Assembly: GCA_020629815.1 (NCBI GenBank)
Contig: JAHDCN010000038.1
Coordinates: forward strand, 1 to 15,264
DNA: 15,264 bases
Direction: 5' to 3'
Source of the DNA: Verrucomicrobiota bacterium
Lineage (GTDB): Bacteria > Verrucomicrobiota > Verrucomicrobiia > Verrucomicrobiales > DEV007
The notes beneath the pieces are model-generated. The model had not been told where the DNA came from. It saw only the letters and a program-made list of their open reading frames with translations, and searched no databases. Below, piece by piece: positions 1 to 5,563 of the stretch (positions are counted from its first letter, which is position 1; the number at the start of each line of letters is the position of its first letter). The position numbers and the translations under genes were made by a program.

Positions 1-60
1 GAGAAGGAGTAGACCGGAGATTGGCGCGACCGGAGCGAAGCGGATTCGTGTTTGAGTTAT

Positions 61-90
61 TTAACACAGATGGGCACAAGTCTGATGAGC
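61..90. repeat. Possible copy 1 of a degenerate dispersed intergenic repeat
   Basis: This stretch downstream of the minus-strand gene pair reads TTAACACAGAT followed by GGGCACAAG and then GATGAGC. A second stretch at 12160-12190 has the same order of elements (TTAACACGGAT, TTTCACAAAT, AATGAGC). Both copies lie in short spacers next to gene 3' ends. The remainder of positions 1-139 shows no convincing gene; one forward frame is open from the window edge to about 92, but it is too short to interpret. Two copies only, so the repeat status is tentative. Confidence 0.35.
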
Positions 91-139
91 TCTGAAAAAA
101 GTCCGGCAGGTCGAAGCAAAGTCAGTTCAAAATGATAAT

Positions 140-874
140 TTAGGACTCGGCAATTTGGCTTGAGAACTGTTTCACGACTTCCAATTCGCAGGAAACGAAT
201 TCCGGCAACGGGAGAAGATCAACGGGTTTGGTCTCGAGCTTCTGAAGCACTCTTCTAACCTTTTCGGTTGAACAGATTTTCAGCAACAACTTCATTTCTT
301 TCACGACCTGCCGCTCTTTGATTTCGCCGGAGATTGCATCTTCCATGATTTCGAGAAAGTGTTCACGTAGAATGATGCAAAGCATCAAGACATGCTTTTT
401 GTCTTGTCTACTGGATTGATCTAGGCTCAGAAGGCAGTGGCATTTGCTCTGAAACAGATACAAAGGATCCATCACATGAACGCCTTCAAAGTCCGACGCT
501 CTCTCCTTGATTTTCGGCAGTCGGTCAGGCCGAATTCCATAAACACCGATCATCAGATCAATGACCAAAACCGGTAGGGAATTTGTCATGAAAATTCCCA
601 GTTGCCCGTCAGCAGGAGATTTCCCTTTTACCAGAGTGCCATCATCCCTCGACTCCAGGCAGCGAACCACCTGAGTGTCAACCCAGATGTCGCAATCTTT
701 TGAGGTAAAAGGAAGATGCCCCGATAGCAAATGCTCCTCTGTTGAATACTTGTTGGTGAAATATTCGGCCCAAAAGTTGACCGCCTGTCCGCCTTCCAGA
801 AAATAGGCGCAATTGGCTGCATCAAGTTCCTGCAGCAAAGGAACAAATTCTGAAACTGCGAATTCCTCAGCCAT
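140..874 (-). CDS. Nucleotidyltransferase-fold protein (AbiEii/MNT-like), possible toxin or modifier of a two-gene module
   Basis: A 244-residue cytoplasmic protein without signal peptide or membrane segment. It carries the pattern of the Pol-beta/MNT nucleotidyltransferase superfamily: a glycine pair in LEGGQAVNFWAEYF (G28-G29), a DxD carboxylate pair in FTSKDCDIWVD (D60, D62) and a third acidic residue after a hydrophobic strand in PVLVIDLMIG (D106). All three metal-binding acids appear intact, so it may transfer a nucleotide to protein, RNA or a small molecule. The C-terminal half is helical and charged with no recognised motif. The ATG directly follows the TAA of the upstream small ORF, so the two are surely co-transcribed and probably translationally coupled. 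The arrangement recalls AbiE-type and MNT/HEPN-type toxin-antitoxin modules. The fold call is fairly good; the biological role is inference, and a housekeeping or antibiotic-type nucleotidyltransferase is possible. Confidence 0.72.
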   Translation of the reverse strand: MAEEFAVSEFVPLLQELDAANCAYFLEGGQAVNFWAEYFTNKYSTEEHLLSGHLPFTSKDCDIWVDTQVVRCLESRDDGTLVKGKSPADGQLGIFMTNSLPVLVIDLMIGVYGIRPDRLPKIKERASDFEGVHVMDPLYLFQSKCHCLLSLDQSSRQDKKHVLMLCIILREHFLEIMEDAISGEIKERQVVKEMKLLLKICSTEKVRRVLQKLETKPVDLLPLPEFVSCELEVVKQFSSQIAES

Positions 875-1063
875 TTACCGGCCCACTGATTGCGCTCGAT
901 TCCGAATTCGCCCCTTCTTGAAAAAGTCTTTCGGGAAAATGGAATTCTCTCGCTGAAGCACCTCTGGATCTTCTCCGCTTGCCAATCGATCTGCATCAGC
1001 CTTGCGTGAGGCTGCTTTGGCAACATCACGGGCTTTGCGATCAGCTTTTTCAGAGATCTTCAT
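875..1063 (-). CDS. Small basic hypothetical protein, possible partner of the adjacent nucleotidyltransferase
   Basis: A 62-residue ORF with a strongly charged N-terminal helix rich in Lys, Arg, Ala and Asp (residues 1-30), then a segment reading GEDPEVLQRENSIFPKDFF and a basic tail. I do not recognise the family. Reasons to believe it is real are its stop codon abutting the ATG of the nucleotidyltransferase-like gene, the same strand, and a composition compatible with a small nucleic-acid-binding or antitoxin-like protein. No convincing Shine-Dalgarno sequence precedes the ATG, and 119 bp separate it from the end of the antiporter gene, so it may have its own promoter. An overlapping minus-strand frame (628-1029) is a shadow. 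Function unknown; the antitoxin idea rests on arrangement only. Confidence 0.6.
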   Translation of the reverse strand: MKISEKADRKARDVAKAASRKADADRLASGEDPEVLQRENSIFPKDFFKKGRIRNRAQSVGR

Positions 1064-1182
1064 CGGAGATCAAGTTACGGGGATTTGGGATAAAACGCAA
1101 GCTCGCCAAAATCAACGCGTTCTCATTGAGTCCGCTTTCTCGTGTTACGTATCCAGAAAAGTTCAGACCTCACGCGCAAGGG

Positions 1183-3060
1183 CTAGCCCGCAGAATCGCC
1201 ATCTCGATCAGGATCGTGTAGTTGTTCCTCTTCGAACAATTGCTCCAATTTCTGAACGCTTTGTTTCACGTGGGAAAGGTATTTATCTTCGTCGTTTTCT
1301 TGACTGACCTTTGCCAGGTGTGTCGCGTTTTCGAAATCATGCTCCAGGAATTTGTGAGATGCATTTGCCGCGGGCTCTCGATCTATTCCCAGCTCGACAA
1401 GCGCATGTCGCGCTAGAAATACCGCGCTGTGACCCTGTTCGTGAATGGACCAGACATCATTGCAAATCAAATCATACCAATGCGCCCGATCATGCGCCCG
1501 GGCGAGAATCGTGAGATTCGGGAAGTGTCTTCGAGCCGTTTCGACTAACTTCATTGTCGTTCCCGGTTCCCGAAAGGTGATAATCAAGAGCTTGGCTTCC
1601 GCTGCCCCGGCAGACTCCAGAAGATCCCGACGACTCGCGTCTCCATAGTAGGCTTTGATACCAATTTTACGCAGAAACTCTACGTGATCGGAATCGTGTT
1701 CGATCACGGTCACGCCGATTCTTTGCGAACGCAAAAAGCGCCCCACATAGTTTCCGAATCGCCCGAAGCCCGCGAGAATTACCTGGTTTTCCTCGTCAAT
1801 CGTGTCGGCTTCCCGATCCCTTATGGTATCCTCTCTGCAACCGAATCTCGGACGAAGTATCTTTTCTTCAAAGAGCATCACCAGCGGAGTCAGGGCCATC
1901 GTCAAAGCTATGACGGCAATCATGAACTGTCCGGTTTCCGGCCCGAATACTCCGTTTGCTGAACCAAACCCGACCAGGACAAATCCGAATTCACCCGCCT
2001 GACAAAGTCCAAAAGCGAAGAGGAATCGCTGATCAATCGACAGTTTGAAAACCCATCCTAAAAGCAGAAGAACACCTAGCTTTACGACTATCAAACCAAT
2101 CACCAATCCCGCGATGAGAAGGGGGTTTGCACCAATTAAACTGAAATCGATTCCTGCACCTACCGCGATAAAAAACACGCTTAGCAAAATACCCTTAAAC
2201 GGTTCGATATCCGACTCGAGCTCGTGGCGATATTCACTCGTAGCAAGAACCACGCCTGCCACAAACGCACCCAGTGCCGGGCTTACGCCAAGCGAATTCA
2301 TCAACAGGGCAATCCCGATGACAAGAAGAAGCGAGAACATGGTGAAGGTTTCGCGAAGTCCTGTTTTCGCAATTGCCCGCAAGAGATGCCGCAATACAAA
2401 ACGACCAATGAGGATGATCGCCACAATCGCAGCCAGCACCAATAAGCTACGCCCAATCGCCGGCAGATGATCGACCCATTGCTGAAAAGCTGAGCCCTCG
2501 CCATGACCATGCTGTTTTTCTCCGCCGGTGGAAGACAGTGTCGCGAGTAGTGGAAATGCCGCCAGAATCGGAATCACCGCAATATCTTGAAAGAGTAAAA
2601 CCGCGAACGAACTTTGCCCGCCTTCACTTTTCATGAGTCCTTTTTCGTTCAGACTCTGCAAAACAATTGCGGTCGATGAAAGCGCCAGTGTCAGACCGAT
2701 CGCGAGACTGATTTGCCATGAAAATTCAAACAGGAAAAACACGGCGACTGTGATGAGAGCAGTCGTCAGGATTACCTGTAAACCACCTAGACCGATAATG
2801 GGGCCGCGCAATTTCCAGAGCAGGCGCGGGGCTAGCTCCAGCCCAACGAGAAACAGCATCATGACGACACCGAATTCCGCAAAATGCATCACATCCTCAC
2901 CTTCTTTACCGACCAAGCCGAAGCCGAATGGTCCGATCACGATCCCTGCGACGAGATAACCTAAGACTGAACTGAGACCGAATTTTTTCGCCAATGGAAC
3001 GGCGACTACAGCGGCGCAGAGAAAGATGAACGCGTTGTAGAAAAGATGTTCGTTATGCAT
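1183..3060 (-). CDS. kefC: KefB/KefC-type monovalent cation:proton antiporter with RCK (TrkA-N) domain
   Basis: A 625-residue CPA2-family transporter that exchanges K+ (or Na+) for H+ across the inner membrane; Kef systems in Proteobacteria acidify the cytoplasm during electrophile stress under glutathione control. The N-terminal ~400 residues form about a dozen hydrophobic helices with family motifs: GLSSVLGYLVAGIVIGPFG (29-47), the exchange-site helix FAVLLFQDIA (D159) and the regulatory-loop motif HELESDIEPFKG (279-290). A cytoplasmic RCK domain begins near 425 with NAD-binding GFGRFG (431-436), an acidic strand end (IEHD) and YYGDASRRDLLESAGA (471-486), very close to E. coli KefC. The last ~60 residues are acidic and probably helical. 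A His/Gly-rich loop (EKQHGHGEG) follows residue 180. No KefF/KefG-like ancillary gene is next to it. It is divergent from the XylR-type regulator. The choice between KefB and KefC is not resolvable by eye, and glutathione-site conservation was not checked. Confidence 0.95.
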   Translation of the reverse strand: MHNEHLFYNAFIFLCAAVVAVPLAKKFGLSSVLGYLVAGIVIGPFGFGLVGKEGEDVMHFAEFGVVMMLFLVGLELAPRLLWKLRGPIIGLGGLQVILTTALITVAVFFLFEFSWQISLAIGLTLALSSTAIVLQSLNEKGLMKSEGGQSSFAVLLFQDIAVIPILAAFPLLATLSSTGGEKQHGHGEGSAFQQWVDHLPAIGRSLLVLAAIVAIILIGRFVLRHLLRAIAKTGLRETFTMFSLLLVIGIALLMNSLGVSPALGAFVAGVVLATSEYRHELESDIEPFKGILLSVFFIAVGAGIDFSLIGANPLLIAGLVIGLIVVKLGVLLLLGWVFKLSIDQRFLFAFGLCQAGEFGFVLVGFGSANGVFGPETGQFMIAVIALTMALTPLVMLFEEKILRPRFGCREDTIRDREADTIDEENQVILAGFGRFGNYVGRFLRSQRIGVTVIEHDSDHVEFLRKIGIKAYYGDASRRDLLESAGAAEAKLLIITFREPGTTMKLVETARRHFPNLTILARAHDRAHWYDLICNDVWSIHEQGHSAVFLARHALVELGIDREPAANASHKFLEHDFENATHLAKVSQENDEDKYLSHVKQSVQKLEQLFEEEQLHDPDRDGDSAG

Positions 3061-3256
3061 CAGTGATCAAAATGCGTGTTCAGCAACCAGTCAGATTTTC
3101 ACGGTTTTTCCACACTTATCTTAGGCCAGAGAAGGAGTGTGATTGGGGGCAAACGCGCTGCCCCGTAACTCAATTAGAAATAGCCACTCTTGTCGACTCT
3201 CCCGCCAGATGTAATCCTTCCCATACGCGGAGAAAATATGCAATATTGCGCAGGAA
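3061..3256. promoter_or_regulatory. Divergent intergenic region between antiporter and XylR-type regulator
   Basis: This 196-bp spacer must hold promoters for both divergent genes. A short hairpin is possible at 3146-3164 (GGGGCA, 7-nt loop, TGCCCC). No clear sigma-70 -10/-35 pair stands out. The only purine-rich ribosome-site candidate for the regulator is CAGGAA, directly before its GTG (3251-3256), which is closer than usual. Confidence 0.4.
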
Positions 3257-4432
3257 GTGGCTCTTCAAACAACAGAACATCGGCGACATGAGATTGCTCT
3301 GGCGATTCGGGTGGGCGTTCCGCATCTCGGGCGGGTGGTTCAGGGGATTCGGGATTACGCAGGCCGCGAAACCAATTGGCACTTTTTGATCAGCCCGGAA
3401 ACCCACGATTTGCCACCGCTGTCTCTGAAAGGTTGGCAGGGCGACGGAGTCATCGCGCAATGCAATACCCGGGAGGAGGAAAAGGTATTGGCCGATCTGA
3501 ATTGCCCAGTGGTCAACATTTCCGGCGCGCTGCCGCAGACCTGTTTTTCCCGGGTGCGGAATGACTATCGCGAAATCGGCGCCAAGGGTGCGGCGTTTTT
3601 ACGGGAACGGGGCTTCCGACGTTTCGGTTACTATGGAGTAGAGGAAGTCTGGTATTCTCTGGAAATCGAAACCGGGTTCTGCGACGCGATTGATCGACTC
3701 GGTTTCCAGGTGGAGACCTTGCGCAGTCCGAGTTCGATTGACGGCATCGCCAGCTGGGACCATGGCCAGGAAGAATTGGAGGATTGGCTGCTTTCGATTC
3801 AGCCGCCATTTGCGGTCATGGCGGCGCACGATCCCCGCGCGACTATGGTGATTCGGGCCTGTGAACGAGTCGGCCTGCGCGTGCCTGCAGATGTGGCGGT
3901 GCTTGGCGTGAATGATGATACCATCACCTGCGAAACCTGTTTGCCCTCGCTTTCCAGTATTCGCCGCAATGGTCACGAGGTCGGTGAGCAGGCCGCTGAA
4001 ATGCTGCACCGATTGATCCGGGGCAATGCTACGGCCAGTGAAATTGTCATCGTTCCCGAAGAGGTCACGGAGCGAGACTCAAGTCGGACCCTGGCTGTTG
4101 AGCACCCTTCCCTGAAGGCGGCGATTCAGTATATCAGGACGCAATACCACAACGCTCTGTCCATTGACCAAATCGCCGCCGCTACCGACAAATCACGTCG
4201 CTGGCTCGAGGAAGCCTTCCGCAATGAACTAAACAGTTCCCCCGCCGAATTTCTGAGCCGAACCCGCGTCGAGGCTGCCCGGGAGCTATTTGAAGAAAAC
4301 CCGGCTACCGGACTTGGCGTGGTCGCCAGCCAGTGTGGATTCAGTGGCACACGCCAACTCAATACAGCGTTTCTTCGGGAGTTGGATTACAGCGCCAGAA
4401 AATATCAGGAAGAATTGCGGAAAATTGCATAA
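3257..4432 (+). CDS. XylR-type transcriptional regulator (LacI-like sensor plus AraC DNA-binding domain)
   Basis: A 391-residue regulator, the length expected for the XylR family (E. coli XylR is about 392). Residues ~11-275 form a periplasmic-binding-protein-like sugar sensor: the N-terminal strand and helix HEIALAIRVGVPHLGRVVQGI, then VRNDYREIGAKGAAFL, FAVMAAHDPRA (185-195) and VAVLGVNDD (213-221). Residues ~284-390 are an AraC-type double helix-turn-helix, with LSIDQIAAATDKSRRWLEEAF (301-321) and VASQCGFSGTRQLNTAFLREL (356-376). The start is GTG at 3257; nearby ATGs at 3238 and 3288 are out of frame, and the frame has a stop at 3212. Family members bind a sugar and activate catabolic genes. 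Here the next genes are a cytochrome and a propeller/DUF6807 protein 54 bp downstream rather than xylose genes, so the ligand is unknown. Divergent from the antiporter. Confidence 0.9.
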   Translation: MALQTTEHRRHEIALAIRVGVPHLGRVVQGIRDYAGRETNWHFLISPETHDLPPLSLKGWQGDGVIAQCNTREEEKVLADLNCPVVNISGALPQTCFSRVRNDYREIGAKGAAFLRERGFRRFGYYGVEEVWYSLEIETGFCDAIDRLGFQVETLRSPSSIDGIASWDHGQEELEDWLLSIQPPFAVMAAHDPRATMVIRACERVGLRVPADVAVLGVNDDTITCETCLPSLSSIRRNGHEVGEQAAEMLHRLIRGNATASEIVIVPEEVTERDSSRTLAVEHPSLKAAIQYIRTQYHNALSIDQIAAATDKSRRWLEEAFRNELNSSPAEFLSRTRVEAARELFEENPATGLGVVASQCGFSGTRQLNTAFLRELDYSARKYQEELRKIA

Positions 4433-4440
4433 ACTTTCGC

Positions 4441-4477
4441 ATAACAGCCATTGCGCGCAGTTGTATTGGGCCGTTAT
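4441..4477. promoter_or_regulatory. Imperfect inverted repeat before the cytochrome gene, candidate operator
   Basis: ATAACAGCC (4441-4449) and GGCCGTTAT (4469-4477) are inverted copies matching at 8 of 9 positions, separated by 19 bases. They occupy most of the short gap between the XylR-type regulator and the cytochrome gene. This could be an operator for the regulator or a hairpin at the end of the regulator transcript. It has no T-tract, so an intrinsic terminator is less likely. Confidence 0.3.
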
Positions 4478-4486
4478 CCTAGAAAC

Positions 4487-5554
4487 ATGAACAGGATGAT
4501 TCTTGGCACAACTCTCAGTTTCGTCATCGCGGCATCAAGTCTGGCGGATGAAGTGGCGAGTTATCTGACGTTCGACAATCAGCCGCTCGGCTCAGAGGAA
4601 AAACCTTTGGTGGTGCGCACCTATTTGCCCAGTCTGGATCTCGATACGGTGGTGCTTTCCAACCACGGAACCGGGAAGAAGACGCCGCGTTATTCCGCCA
4701 AAACCGGTCTGCTGTCCTCCAGTTCCGAGGATCAACCGATCGCCGGTATACCTGCAGGGATCGCGGTGAATATCGGCAAAAAGCTGTCCTACGTTTGGGA
4801 TACCACGGAATGCCGACTGCTCTATGCCTGGAACAACGGCTTTCTCGATATGGAGTCCTACTGGGGCAGCCCGGAGCAAGGCTCACGAAAGAAAAATGAC
4901 TATGTGCCGCGCTTGATTGGCAATCTGTTTTACCAGGCTAAGGGGGCTCATCCCCTGATGATCAACGGCAAGCCGGTGCAGAATATCCAATACAAAGGCC
5001 ACCGTCGCGTCGATGGATTGCCCGTCTTTACCTATCTCGCCGACGGACACCCCATTGAGACGGAAATCGAGGCGGGAGACAGTGCCCAGACTCTGCGATT
5101 GATATTCCGGAGCCCCGGCCCCGATCCATTGAAACTCGATTTCCAGGCTGCGAATACCGCTTTCGAAATCGCATCAAAGGACGCTGGCGCTCTGAAGGTT
5201 TTGGTTCGCCCCAATGCCAGCGGCTCCTTCACCGGTTACAAAAAGGAAGTCATCACCATCGATACCGCGAATGCTGAGGCAGGCAAAAAGCTCTATACCA
5301 GTTTCGGTTGCTCCGCTTGCCACACGACCGACGGCAGCCGGAATCACGGCCCAAGTTTTCAGGGCTTAAGCGGAGCAATGCGAGAGTTGCTCGATGGGAC
5401 CAAAGTCAAAGCCGACGCTGACTATCTTGCGGAATCGATCAAAAATCCGAATGCGAAACACATCAAAGGATTTCCGGCAGGGATGATGCCCGCCTACCCG
5501 CTCAATGACAAGCAGATCGAATCTCTGGTTCTGTACATTCAAACCCTCAAGTAA
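4487..5554 (+). CDS. Secreted monoheme c-type cytochrome with large N-terminal domain of unknown function
   Basis: A 355-residue exported protein. The start is taken at ATG 4487, not the in-frame TTG at 4451, because it gives a normal signal peptide (MNRMILGTTLSFVIAASSLA, cleavage before DE). Residues ~21-260 hold a domain I associate with PVC cytochrome/propeller proteins, with motifs such as IAVNIGKKLSYVWDTTECRLLYAWNNGF (given in two overlapping parts: IAVNIGKKLSYVWD and TTECRLLYAWNNGF) and YVPRLIGNLFYQAKGAHPL. Residues ~265-355 are a class I cytochrome c domain with heme motif CSACH (C275, C278, H279) and a C-terminal Met ligand in AGMMPAYPL (M334 likely). It should carry electrons in the periplasm. 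The next gene starts 9 bp downstream and encodes a beta-propeller protein, so the two probably form an electron-transfer pair; in related organisms these domains can be parts of a single polypeptide. No strong ribosome site is visible. Confidence 0.87.
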   Translation: MNRMILGTTLSFVIAASSLADEVASYLTFDNQPLGSEEKPLVVRTYLPSLDLDTVVLSNHGTGKKTPRYSAKTGLLSSSSEDQPIAGIPAGIAVNIGKKLSYVWDTTECRLLYAWNNGFLDMESYWGSPEQGSRKKNDYVPRLIGNLFYQAKGAHPLMINGKPVQNIQYKGHRRVDGLPVFTYLADGHPIETEIEAGDSAQTLRLIFRSPGPDPLKLDFQAANTAFEIASKDAGALKVLVRPNASGSFTGYKKEVITIDTANAEAGKKLYTSFGCSACHTTDGSRNHGPSFQGLSGAMRELLDGTKVKADADYLAESIKNPNAKHIKGFPAGMMPAYPLNDKQIESLVLYIQTLK

Positions 5555-5563
5555 ACGAAAAAG

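Noticed and set aside
628..1029. Minus-strand 133-residue frame overlapping the small gene and the nucleotidyltransferase
   Set aside because: It overlaps both abutting genes in another frame, is rich in Arg, Trp and Phe with no family features, and the overlapped genes have better protein character.
2045..2470. Plus-strand 141-residue frame
   Set aside because: Lies antisense inside the well-supported antiporter gene; Ser/Thr/Pro/Arg-rich composition is typical of an antisense shadow.
3146..3164. Small hairpin GGGGCA / TGCCCC in the divergent spacer
   Set aside because: Six-base stem without T-tract or conserved context; too short to call an RNA element or terminator.
4451..4486. Upstream TTG start for the cytochrome
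   Set aside because: Adds twelve residues before a normal signal peptide and overlaps the candidate inverted repeat; ATG 4487 is better.
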